Positions 21,680-30,938 of a stretch of DNA of 64,000 nt are shown one piece after another (positions within the stretch are counted from its first letter, which is position 1; each line of letters starts with the position of its first letter). The DNA is from Clostridiales bacterium. GTDB lineage: Bacteria > Bacillota > Clostridia > Lachnospirales > WQUN01. A model generated the notes under the pieces. That model did not search any database. It worked only from the letters and a program-made list of their open reading frames with translations, and had not been told where the DNA came from. The stretch covers positions 1-64,000 of the forward strand of contig JAISWZ010000649.1 in the NCBI GenBank assembly GCA_031270945.1, written 5' to 3'. Both the position numbers and the translations under genes were made by a program.

Positions 21680-22227
21680 TCATTGCCTCAGTTTTTCCTC
21701 CACAGCATGGAGCCTGGCTTTCACATCGGCTAGTTCCCGTGCCATGCTATCGATTTTCTGAATGATTTCAGCGCTAAGCATTGTTTCTTCTACGCTGGCG
21801 GGCTCTACAGGCACCAGCAAACATTCAAGTTCACCACCAAGGAATTCAGCTATTTTCACTAATGTTTCCTTGGTTTGGTAAGACTTGCTGTTTCCAGAAA
21901 TCCAATTTGAAACCACTTGTCTTGTTATACCTAAATAATCAGCAAGAGCGGTTTGCGTTTTTCCTTTTTTTGAATCATGTCAATAATTTTGCTGATTATC
22001 AGCCCATCGGGATCCTGGACGGGAATTGCCCCATCTTCGCCCTTGATCAGGCTCTCTTCATCCACGCCCATAAACTGGGCTATCACGCTGATATGCTTCA
22101 TGTAGGAGTGGCTTCTGCCCGCGAACCAATGGTTTATAATCTGCGGCTTTACGCCGTACGGCTTCAAATGGTCAGCCAAGGCGGACATCGGAATCCGTTT
22201 TTCCTCAAGCAATCTCTTTATTTCCAT
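21680..22227 (-). CDS. Tandem HTH (XRE-like) protein split by a -1 frame change
   Basis: Frame 0 MEIKRLLEEKRIPMSALADHLK...IISKIIDMIQKK, then frame -1 GKTQTALADYLGITRQVVSNWISGNSKSY...EEKLRQ; junction at A AAA AAG (21970-21964). Confidence 0.7.
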
Positions 22228-22375
22228 TACGCCCAATTGCAACCGAAACGATTTGTTGTGGTTGCATTCTGTTTGCGCAAAATATTTTAACATACACGAA
22301 CCAATCACGCAAGTATTTTTTAGCTTGATCTATACGACATACGAGGTCTGCGAAGGCGTGACGTTCCTGCCAAAT

Positions 22376-22403
22376 AAAGAAGCGGCCCAAGGGCCGCTTC
22401 TTT
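22376..22403. terminator. Bidirectional hairpin terminator
   Basis: AAAGAAGCGGCCC-AA-GGGCCGCTTCTTT. Confidence 0.8.
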
Positions 22404-22410
22404 ATTCGCC

Positions 22411-24327
22411 TCAATCGGCATTGAAGTCGATTAGTTCATCATCGTCATCATCGCCATTTTCGTTTGAAACATCTTCCTCATTGCCTATGACGTCACTCAA
22501 TTTTTTGTAATTTGCCTGCCCGCTCTCGCAGCCTTGGCTAGCCGCTAGGCTGTACCAATGCAGGGCTTGTTTCAAATCTTTCTCAACGCCTATTCCGTGT
22601 TCGTAAAAATATCCTAAATTACTCTGCCCTTGGCTGTCTCCTAGCGAGGCGCTCTTTTGGGTCCAATAGAACGCTTTATCATAATCCCTCTTTATGCCAT
22701 TGCCATCCAAGTACATGACACCCAGGAATCTCTGGCTTTGACGCTCGCCTTTCTCAGCCGCAAGGCTAAACAATCGAAAAGCCTTGCCAAGGTTTTTCTT
22801 CACCCCTGTTCCTGACTGGTAGCAATTGGCTAGGCCGCATTGGCCTAATGGATAGCCTTTCTCAGCGGACGCGCGGTACCAGCGAACAGCTTCCTTTATG
22901 CTCTTGGTTGTCCCGATTCCATACTCCAAGCTATATCCCAAGTCTTGCTGAAAAACAGAATATCCCCGTTCAGCACCCATTCTAACCCACTTGAGCGCTT
23001 CTGGAAGATCTATTTCTACGCCTTTCCCGTTTCGGTACATGTCTGCAAGCTGGACTTGCGCCGCAATATACCCTTGTTCAGCGGATTTTTCAAACCAGCG
23101 GACAGCTTCGCCAATATCCTGGTCTACTTCATCTCCTTCTAGATATCGCATTCCCCAGTCGAATTGAGCAAGCGCTAAGTTGCAGTCTTCTCTGATATCC
23201 ATTTCTAAACGCATGCTGTTGTATTCATCCACTGTGAAAAGATGACTGGCTTTTTCAGGCAGTACCATCATCGCTCTTCGCAAATCACAGTAATTCTCCA
23301 GCCCCACTTTATTGCCTCGGATAGCTGACTTGTTAAGCCAAAACGAGGCTTTTTTCAAGTCTTTCTCAGTACCTATTCCTTCTTGGTAAACCGTGCCCAA
23401 GTTGTTTAGAGCTACTATATCTCCTTGAAAAGCACTCTTTTGAATCCAATAGAATCCTTTTTCAAGATCAGCTTTTACGCCATATCCTACATTGTACATA
23501 TGGCCCAACACTCTTTGGGCGACAGCATCACCTTTCTCAGCCGCTGAGCTATACATGCGAAAAGTCTCCCTTTCGTTTGCTTCTACTCCCAAACCGCTTT
23601 TATAGCAATTGGCCAGATCGGGAAGAGGCTCTGCAAAGCCTGGCTCAAACACCTCATCGCGTCCTTCCTCAGTTTTCTCATGATAAAATTTCTTTAGAAT
23701 TTCTTCATCTTTTAGCGGATCGTCTTTGTCAAAATTCTCTATCAGCTTTTTTCTCAACTCATCGTAATTCTGCTGCCCCAATTCATAGCCTTGACTAGCC
23801 GACTTGTTGAACCAAAACAAGGCTTTTGGCAAGTTTTCCTTGCCACCTATTCCGCTTTGGCAAAAAAGGCCCATGACGTTTTGAGCCTCTGGATTTCCTT
23901 GCGCAGCGCTCTTTTCGATCCACTGGAATGCTTTGCCCCAATCCTTCGTTACCCCAGTGCCTTCATAGTACAAGAGACCCAGATAATATTGGCTGGAAGC
24001 ATAGCCTCTCTCTGCAGCTATGTTGTACAAGCGAACAGCCTCGCTTCGGTCTCTCTCTACCCCTACTCCCTTGAGGTAGCAACTGGCTAGAATGTCATAG
24101 GCCTCTATATAGTCTTGCTCAGCGGCTTTTTGAAACCAGCTGAAAGCCTCATTTAAATCTTGGCCTATTCCTTCTCCCATTAAATAGCGCGATCCCAATT
24201 GGACTTGAGCATACGCATGGCCTTGTTCGGCCATTTCGCGATCTGCGCATAGAGGGCACGCCAATGTAATTTCAGTGATGTTACCTTGATCCCACGCAAA
24301 TCCGCATTTTTCGCATTCTACTCTCAT
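22411..24327 (-). CDS. Zinc-ribbon Sel1-repeat protein (large)
   Basis: MRVECEKCGFAW...ACPLC followed by many Sel1 repeats; start 24327 has an AAAGGAGAG RBS (ORF track start 24471). Confidence 0.93.
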   Translation of the reverse strand: MRVECEKCGFAWDQGNITEITLACPLCADREMAEQGHAYAQVQLGSRYLMGEGIGQDLNEAFSWFQKAAEQDYIEAYDILASCYLKGVGVERDRSEAVRLYNIAAERGYASSQYYLGLLYYEGTGVTKDWGKAFQWIEKSAAQGNPEAQNVMGLFCQSGIGGKENLPKALFWFNKSASQGYELGQQNYDELRKKLIENFDKDDPLKDEEILKKFYHEKTEEGRDEVFEPGFAEPLPDLANCYKSGLGVEANERETFRMYSSAAEKGDAVAQRVLGHMYNVGYGVKADLEKGFYWIQKSAFQGDIVALNNLGTVYQEGIGTEKDLKKASFWLNKSAIRGNKVGLENYCDLRRAMMVLPEKASHLFTVDEYNSMRLEMDIREDCNLALAQFDWGMRYLEGDEVDQDIGEAVRWFEKSAEQGYIAAQVQLADMYRNGKGVEIDLPEALKWVRMGAERGYSVFQQDLGYSLEYGIGTTKSIKEAVRWYRASAEKGYPLGQCGLANCYQSGTGVKKNLGKAFRLFSLAAEKGERQSQRFLGVMYLDGNGIKRDYDKAFYWTQKSASLGDSQGQSNLGYFYEHGIGVEKDLKQALHWYSLAASQGCESGQANYKKLSDVIGNEEDVSNENGDDDDDELIDFNAD

Positions 24328-24480
24328 GACTCTCTCCTTTCGATATAAGACCATATAAATATGCCGGACTTTCCTTTTTATTTCAGGTATTTCGGATTCT
24401 GGGCACGAGTTTATCCCAAAATCGTCTTTTGCAATTTCCGGAGAGTCTTTTCGTTTTTTTTCTATATTCATTTGCCTTCA

Positions 24481-24536
24481 ACTCATGGTAAGATGGTTGC
24501 ATCAGATAACTCATGGTAAGATGGTTGCATCAGATA
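24481..24536. repeat. Perfect 28-bp tandem duplication
   Basis: ACTCATGGTAAGATGGTTGCATCAGATA twice in tandem. Confidence 0.95.
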
Positions 24537-24804
24537 ACAAAACCCCAACGAAGCCGCAATGAATGCAGGAGGAGTTCATGTAGAACAGCGATTCCAAAAA
24601 ATTGCAAGGCAAATATAAAAAAACGGGTGCGAAATGAACTTCACTATATACTTGATGCCCTGGTCGCTAAACATCAAACAATTTTGCCATTTTCTTGATG
24701 AACAAAACCATAAATACTTTTGAATTTTTCAAGCGCTCTTTTAAACTTTTTTCTATTTCTTTTTTCCTAATAAAAACGTATACTGTTTTTGAAAGGAGGG
24801 AAAT

Positions 24805-25353
24805 ATGCCAGACACAGATTTTGAAGCACCGGGGTTATCCTCCACTTCCTCTGCGCCTCCAAGAGTCCAAGAGATCTCATCCGAGATTTCCGGCTTTATA
24901 GCCAAAAACGGCTGGAAAAGAGTCGACAAAACCGAGTTTGAGGGAAGCGTAGGACTCAGGCTTTACTTGGACGTAAGAAACGTGCTCCTTGATGTCACTA
25001 TTATTGTAAACAACGATCCTTTGTATATCGCATTCTACGCACGTCTTCCCATGCGCTGCCAGCCTGAGTACGAACTCTTAGTCGATGATTACCTCTCAGA
25101 ATACAACTACGGTCAAAGCATTGGCTTTATGCAGCGCAATAAGCATGACGGCGCCTTGGAATACCAATTCTCATTTTCAGTCGCTCACTCATTTTTCATC
25201 GAAGACTTCGAATTGTACTTTAACGCCTGCCTCTACTCAGCAGCCATCGCTTATCCTGAGGTCTCTAAGCTTTGCGCAGGAAGGCTAACCCGAGCTCAAT
25301 TGGCTGAGGTAAAGATAAAACTGCAGGAGCTGACAAGAGCTCTGGATAATTAA
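24805..25353 (+). CDS. YbjN-like paralog 1
   Basis: CQPEYELLVDDYLSEYNYGQSIGFMQRNKHDGALEYQFSFSVAHSF; shared motif with five downstream ORFs. Confidence 0.8.
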   Translation: MPDTDFEAPGLSSTSSAPPRVQEISSEISGFIAKNGWKRVDKTEFEGSVGLRLYLDVRNVLLDVTIIVNNDPLYIAFYARLPMRCQPEYELLVDDYLSEYNYGQSIGFMQRNKHDGALEYQFSFSVAHSFFIEDFELYFNACLYSAAIAYPEVSKLCAGRLTRAQLAEVKIKLQELTRALDN

Positions 25354-25676
25354 GACATAAGCCAATTCGGGCCCTTACTAGCAATCGCGATCAGTCACGA
25401 GCAAACTTGCATGGCTTATCCGAGCCCCCGATTAATTTTGGGATATGCTTTATGAATCCCTAAGATTATATTTTGCAAGCGCACGAAATATGCAAATTTT
25501 ATATTCCGGGCAAGATTTTCAGCCTTGCCCATGATATGCTGACAATCTCTTAAATGTGTAAATTTCTTGTCGTTGCCTCAGCGCATATCCCAAAATTGAT
25601 TAAAGGCTTGGATATGCGCTTAGTACATAACCCAAATTTCCTGCAGTGGCAATGAGGCAAACAGGCAATACACTAA

Positions 25677-25776
25677 AAACATATCCCAAAATTTTATCCG
25701 AGGCGCCGGAAAAATCCGGCGTTGAAGCATTCGCCAGGATTTTTCCGGCGCCATTTCGGAATTTTGGGATATGCAC
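25677..25776. repeat. Hairpin repeat element, type I
   Basis: ACATATCCCAAAATT...AATTTTGGGATATGCAC flanked by TAA on both sides. Confidence 0.8.
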
Positions 25777-25854
25777 TAAGCCTTGCCCGTGCCTTGACAA
25801 TCAAGGCTTAGCTCTAAAACGCAAGACATCAAAAATAATATGGAGGATCTTTTT

Positions 25855-26397
25855 ATGTCAGAATCAGATTACCAAGACATTGCGCCCGAAACACTCAAAG
25901 CAAAAGTCCTGGGCATCGCGCTCGAAATCAGCAACCACTTTGAGTCGCACAACTGGACTAACATCAGCAGGAAAGAAACGCCTTACGGCTCCATCGTCTT
26001 CAGGTTCTACATGAATGTCAAGAAGGTGCCCCTCACGATCGACACCTTTGTAACCGAAGTTCCGTTGACTGTCAAAATCCTCGTGACCCTTCCTACGGTC
26101 TGCTCCCCTGAGTACAGCATCATAGTCGACAGCTACATCACCGAGTACAACTACGGGAAGAGATATGGCTCTTTGAATCACGACAAAAGAGACGGAGCTT
26201 TGGAGTACGAGTACAACTATTCAGTCGCTCACTCCTTTAACGCTGATGACTTTGACACCTACTTCAACGCCTGCGTCTTCTCGGCAGCCAACGCTTACCC
26301 TGAAATCTCGAAGCTTTGCGTAGGAAGGCTCAGCAAAGCGAAACTTGATGATGTCAATAACAAAGTCGCAACGCTGGTAAACGCTCTCGATGATTAA
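25855..26397 (+). CDS. YbjN-like paralog 2
   Basis: CSPEYSIIVDSYITEYNYGKRYGSLNHDKRDGALEYEYNYSVAHSF; GGAGG RBS. Confidence 0.85.
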   Translation: MSESDYQDIAPETLKAKVLGIALEISNHFESHNWTNISRKETPYGSIVFRFYMNVKKVPLTIDTFVTEVPLTVKILVTLPTVCSPEYSIIVDSYITEYNYGKRYGSLNHDKRDGALEYEYNYSVAHSFNADDFDTYFNACVFSAANAYPEISKLCVGRLSKAKLDDVNNKVATLVNALDD

Positions 26398-26544
26398 ACT
26401 CTGACGCGGCTATCCGCGCAAGCATGCAGGCGTTCTTGGATCGAGCGAAAACATTCGTAAAATTTAAGTCAAGTTTTCGCTCGCGAGATTTTAACTCACT
26501 TAAGAAATCTCAATTCTATTCACTCACTGATATAGGAGGTGCTT

Positions 26545-27087
26545 ATGTCAGACGTAAATTTCGATGGACTGCCCAAAATAAAAGAAACTCCCAAAGCAAG
26601 AGTCCAAGCGATCTCATACGCAATCAACCAGTACCTGTCAGAAATGCACTTGACCAGCATCGTCAGAACAAAGTTCGATGACGGAACCGTCTTAATCAGT
26701 GCCAGCATTCACGCCTCTGACATGTCTCTGCAAGTCGACACATATGTAGCGGAAAATCCTTTGTCCATCAGGATCACTGTGCTCCTTCCTGTAACATGCT
26801 TTCCCCAGTACAGTCTCTTGGTCGATGAGTACATCACCAACTTCAACTACAACAAGAGGTTCGGCGTTTTGAAGCGCCTCGACAGGGCTGTGGAATACGA
26901 GCATACATTCTGCGGCACCCGCACTTTCAGCATTTACGACTACGGCTTGTACCTGATCGCCTGCCTGTACTCAGCCACCGAAGCTTCCCCTGAGCTCGCG
27001 AAGATTTGCGTAGGTAAGTTCTCCAAAGCAAAGATAGCTGAGAGCTTTGATAAAATCTCCACTCTGATAAACGCTCTTAATGATTGA
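26545..27087 (+). CDS. YbjN-like paralog 3
   Basis: CFPQYSLLVDEYITNFNYNKRFGVLKRLDRAVEYEHTF; AGGAGG RBS. Confidence 0.83.
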   Translation: MSDVNFDGLPKIKETPKARVQAISYAINQYLSEMHLTSIVRTKFDDGTVLISASIHASDMSLQVDTYVAENPLSIRITVLLPVTCFPQYSLLVDEYITNFNYNKRFGVLKRLDRAVEYEHTFCGTRTFSIYDYGLYLIACLYSATEASPELAKICVGKFSKAKIAESFDKISTLINALND

Positions 27088-27146
27088 AAAGCTTTAAGCT
27101 CCACAATAAAGTTTTATTCCAGCAATCAAGGCTTATTCGGAACTAA

Positions 27147-27308
27147 GAGCATATCCCAAAATTATATCCGAGGCACCGGAAAAATCCGGATGTTTGCTCG
27201 CAAAATCCCGAGCAAACTAGTTGAAGCATTCGCCAGGATTTTGGCGATTTGCCCGTGAACATTGGGCAAACGCTATCCGGTGCCATTTCGGAATTTTGGG
27301 ATATGCAC
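27147..27308. repeat. Hairpin repeat element, type I with two inserted hairpin modules
   Basis: TAA-flanked; contains TTTGCTCG...CGAGCAAA and GATTTGCCC...GGGCAAAC. Confidence 0.85.
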
Positions 27309-27398
27309 TAAAACCTCAAGCCAGAGCAAACGTAGCCAAACCGCTCTCCGCTCTAGCATAATCGCTTTCAATGAGCAAAATCCCGCAAGCAACGCTTA

Positions 27399-27497
27399 GT
27401 GCATATCCCAAAATTCATACAGTGGCGCAGCAAAAGTCATCGCGATGCTTTAACGCGTGACTTTTGCAAGCCATAAAATTAATTTTGGGATATGCAC
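27399..27497. repeat. Hairpin repeat element, type II
   Basis: GTGCATATCCCAAAATT...AATTTTGGGATATGCAC flanked by TTA on both sides. Confidence 0.85.
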
Positions 27498-27501
27498 TTA
27501 A

Positions 27502-27622
27502 GAGCGTATCCCAAAATTTTACTTCTTGGAAAATCCCGCGTCTGCTCGCAGAAGACCTAGCAAACCAGTTGAAGCCCTCGCAGGATTTTTCCAGAGGCCT
27601 AAAGGGATACTGGGATATGCGC
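27502..27622. repeat. Diverged hairpin repeat element
   Basis: GAGCGTATCCCAAAATTTTAC...CTGGGATATGCGC. Confidence 0.7.
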
Positions 27623-27630
27623 CAAGCTAA

Positions 27631-27749
27631 GAGCATATCCCAAAATTAATTCCAGGGCTTGAAAATTTCCCTCGCAGAAGCCCGAGCAAACTAGTTAAAG
27701 CATTCGCCAAGAATTTTTCGGTGCCTTAACGGAATTTTGGGATATGCAC
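27631..27749. repeat. Hairpin repeat element
   Basis: GAGCATATCCCAAAATTAATT...AATTTTGGGATATGCAC flanked by TAA. Confidence 0.85.
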
Positions 27750-27794
27750 TAAGCAATCAAAAGTTTAACAAATTTAGCATAGGAGGATCTTTGC

Positions 27795-28337
27795 ATGTCA
27801 GAATCAAATGCCCTTGAGATCTACAGCGAAACGCCCAAGGACAGAGTCCAGGCAATCGCAGCCGAGATCGGCAAGTACTTCGATGACAACGGCTGGACTA
27901 CTGTCACCAGGAAAGAGTGCGCAAACGGCGCCATAGCCTTCTACTTCAACATGAGCGTCAAGAGCGTCCCCCTCAGGATCGACGTCGATATAGCTGAGAG
28001 CCCCATGGTCGTCAGGTTCAACGTGACCCTTCCAACGCTCTGCGCGTCCGAGTACGCCCTCTTGGTCGATGAGTTCATAACGGAGTTCAACTACGATCAG
28101 AGATACGGCGCCTTGAAGCACGACATCAACGATGGCACCCTGGCGTACGAGTACAACGTCTCAGTTGCCCATACCTTCGATATCGATGACTTCGACACTT
28201 ACTTCAACGTCTGCCTCTACTCGGCCGCCAACGCCTACTGGGATGTCTCAAGGCTTTGCGTAGGAAGGCTCTCAAAAGCGAAACTGGCTGAGCTCACTGA
28301 GAAGCTCACCGAAATGACGCAGACTCTCAACGAGTAG
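27795..28337 (+). CDS. YbjN-like paralog 4
   Basis: CASEYALLVDEFITEFNYDQRYGALKHDINDGTLAYEYNVSVAHTF; AGGAGG RBS. Confidence 0.85.
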   Translation: MSESNALEIYSETPKDRVQAIAAEIGKYFDDNGWTTVTRKECANGAIAFYFNMSVKSVPLRIDVDIAESPMVVRFNVTLPTLCASEYALLVDEFITEFNYDQRYGALKHDINDGTLAYEYNVSVAHTFDIDDFDTYFNVCLYSAANAYWDVSRLCVGRLSKAKLAELTEKLTEMTQTLNE

Positions 28338-28349
28338 CGTCTGCAATAA

Positions 28350-28472
28350 AGCATATCCCAAAATTAAATTATGGCGCGGCAAAAGCCACGCGTTACAGCA
28401 TATCATGCCTTTTGGCGATTTGCCCTTGGGCAAACGCTACCCCGCGCCTTATATGGATTTTGGGATATGCTC
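28350..28472. repeat. Hairpin repeat element, type II with inserted module
   Basis: AGCATATCCCAAAATTAAATTATGGCGCGG...GATTTTGGGATATGCTC, TAA on both sides. Confidence 0.85.
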
Positions 28473-28732
28473 TAAGCCACCGTCCTAAGCGATTATCGCC
28501 ATATCGTTTGGAAAGGGCGAGCCCGCACGGCCTTGCCCTTTCCGATTTCGAATAAAAATTGGATTTTTCATGATTTTCTAGTCCTTAAATATAGTGATTT
28601 TAAATTTTTGATCTATACTTTTCGTTTCAAATTTGATATAATGTTATAGACATAATTCAACTCAGCGCTTTGACGCTAACGCTAACGCTTAAGCATCATC
28701 AGCGCCAATACATAAAACAGGAGGATCTTATC

Positions 28733-29245
28733 ATGGCTATCAACGATACCTACACAAGGTTTCAGGCAATCGCGCGAGCGGTCAATGACTACATGGTCGG
28801 GAATGGCTGGAGAAGCGTTTCCAGATCCGAGCGCTCCAACGGCAGCATCAACTTCGAGCTCACCATGAACGTGGAGAAAATGGCGTTCAGAACCTCTATC
28901 TTTGTCGGGAGAGACCCACTGTACATCAGGTACACAGTGACCCTTCCCATCGTCTGCTCCCCCGAGTACAGCCTCATAGTTGACGATTACATCGCTACGT
29001 ACAACTACAACCTTCGCATCGGCTCCTTGAAGCACGACTCCTCAGACGGAGCCCTGGAGTTCGAGTTCGCCTACGCGACCGACAACGTGTTCAACATCAG
29101 TGACTTCGATTCCTACTTTGACATTTGCCTTCTCTCAGCGGCAAAAGTTTACCCCGATATCTCAAAGCTTTGCGTAGGCAGAATGTCCCAGTCACAGATG
29201 AACGCGATCATGGAAAAGCTCACTCTCTTGAGCAGCGCCCTCTAG
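28733..29245 (+). CDS. YbjN-like paralog 5
   Basis: CSPEYSLIVDDYIATYNYNLRIGSLKHDSSDGALEFEFAYAT; start 28733 with AGGAGG (ORF track 28670). Confidence 0.83.
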   Translation: MAINDTYTRFQAIARAVNDYMVGNGWRSVSRSERSNGSINFELTMNVEKMAFRTSIFVGRDPLYIRYTVTLPIVCSPEYSLIVDDYIATYNYNLRIGSLKHDSSDGALEFEFAYATDNVFNISDFDSYFDICLLSAAKVYPDISKLCVGRMSQSQMNAIMEKLTLLSSAL

Positions 29246-29695
29246 AACCAGGCTTTGTACCAAGCTTTTCAATGCTAATCGCAAGAGTTTTGGATTTTAA
29301 GATTGCAAACGCCGCTACGCCTGCCCAATCCGGCGACTCCCATCATGAGCGAAAAGAAGCCCTCTTTTCGCTCATGAGTTAGGCCAGTGCTCTTTAGCGA
29401 TTCTCATTTAAGAAATTTTAGACATAATCACAAACCAAGCTTAAGCATACATAGTTTCACAATATTAATCCTATAGGCGCTAACTTTTGCATTTTTATCC
29501 TTTTTTAAGCATTAACCCTATCTGAAATCTAGCTCTTTTTATTTTTAATGTTTGGCCATTCAAAAAACCCCTAGTATTTCCGTCTTTTCGCCACAGATAT
29601 CTGAGCCAGTTTTTAAATTTACAGCAAAAAGTGCGGCGTTATCCTAAAATCACCATACCATAGCAAACGCATATTTATATAGCATAGAGCGTTAA

Positions 29696-29793
29696 GGGCA
29701 TATCCCAAAATTAATCTTAGGGCTTGCGAAAGTCACGCGTTAAAGCAGCGCTTTGACTTTCGCTGCGCCACTTCGGAATTTTGTGATATGCAC
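29696..29793. repeat. Hairpin repeat element, type II
   Basis: GGGCATATCCCAAAATTAATC...GGAATTTTGTGATATGCAC, TAA on both sides. Confidence 0.85.
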
Positions 29794-29905
29794 TAAGGCA
29801 TATCCCAATCGGCTAGGCTTGGGCGCGCCACGCGCATTGATATAGCCGATTATCCAGGATATGCTGCTTTTGAGTGAAAAGAGCCGCACTTTTCTCTCTG
29901 AATAG

Positions 29906-30067
29906 GAGCATATCCCAAAATTATATCCGAGGCACCAGAAAAATCCGGGTTTTTGCTCGCAGAAGCCCGAGCAAACTAGTTGAACCATTCGCCAGGATTT
30001 TGGCGATTTGCCCGTGAACATTGGGCAAACGCTATCCGGCGCCATTTCGGAATTTTGGGATATGCGC
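29906..30067. repeat. Hairpin repeat element, type I with two inserted modules
   Basis: GAGCATATCCCAAAATTATATCCGAGGCACC...AATTTTGGGATATGCGC. Confidence 0.85.
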
Positions 30068-30157
30068 TATGTACCCGCGAGCGAAAAAGCGCTTGCCAGC
30101 TGCCTTTATCTGACGGCGCCGCTCGTCAGCATAACCAGTTTGGCTTGCAAGGAGGAT

Positions 30158-30784
30158 ATGATGACTGACCTTGAATTTGATCACCTCTGGGAGGAGATTA
30201 CCGGCGGCGCCAGCAACGCGCAAGAGCCCCAAGAGCTGGACGAAGAAGAGACAGCGCCCAGCCAAAGCGAAGCCGAGGGGCCTTTTCACCCAGAAGAAGT
30301 AGCTGAGGTTGAAGGGGCGCTGGACAGCTACCTGATCGAGAACGACTGGCCCGCAGTTTCCAAGACCCATTGCCCCGATGGGAACATCTACTACAACGTA
30401 TACATGAACATCAGCAACGTTTCATTGCACACAGCCCTGCTCATTTCCGACAAGTCTTTGTCTCTCCAGATCATTGTGACGCTTCCAACCGTCTGCTCTC
30501 CGCAGTACTGGCTGATCTTGGACGATTTCATTGTGAACTTCAACTACAGCAGACGCTTTGGCGGCTTGAGGCGCAGCCAGGGAACAGTTGACTACGTTTA
30601 CTCATTTTCAGTTTCAGGCGGATTCAACGAGGAGCATTTCCAGCGCTACCTGGCAGTTTGCATCTTCTCCGCTGTCGAAGCTTACCCCGAAATCGCCAAG
30701 CTGAGCGTAGGAAAGCTGTCCCGCAAGAAATCGGAGGAACTAGTAGAAAAGCTTCGCGTTCTGGTGGAGGCGCTGAAAGAGTAG
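30158..30784 (+). CDS. YbjN-like paralog 6 with acidic N-terminal extension
   Basis: CSPQYWLILDDFIVNFNYSRRFGGLRRSQGTVDYVYSF; true start near 30158/30161 after AAGGAGG; ORF track start lies in a repeat element. Confidence 0.83.
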   Translation: MMTDLEFDHLWEEITGGASNAQEPQELDEEETAPSQSEAEGPFHPEEVAEVEGALDSYLIENDWPAVSKTHCPDGNIYYNVYMNISNVSLHTALLISDKSLSLQIIVTLPTVCSPQYWLILDDFIVNFNYSRRFGGLRRSQGTVDYVYSFSVSGGFNEEHFQRYLAVCIFSAVEAYPEIAKLSVGKLSRKKSEELVEKLRVLVEALKE

Positions 30785-30884
30785 CGATTGCTTGTGTTGA
30801 GCGCTGGACAAGCGCGAGAAAATACAAAATAAATAAAATAAATAAATAAAATATTTTAAAAAACCATAAAACAATATAAAAAGC

Positions 30885-30920
30885 AAAAAAGAACGGGATC
30901 GCAGATCCCGTTCTTTTTTT
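30885..30920. terminator. Bidirectional terminator
   Basis: AAAAAA-GAACGGGATC-GCA-GATCCCGTTC-TTTTTTT. Confidence 0.9.
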
Positions 30921-30938
30921 GCTGCCGTTATTTATTTT

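Noticed and set aside
21781-22290. 169-aa plus-strand ORF
   Set aside because: Antisense to the tandem HTH coding region, which has recognisable domain content.
25600-25800. ORF MSRHGQGLVHIPKFRNGAGKILANAS...
   Set aside because: Same peptide appears wherever the hairpin element is translated (e.g. 12757-13053); not a real gene.
30008-30157. N-terminal extension of YbjN-like paralog 6
   Set aside because: Reads through a repeat element (SEFWDMRY); a strong RBS and ATG lie at 30158.
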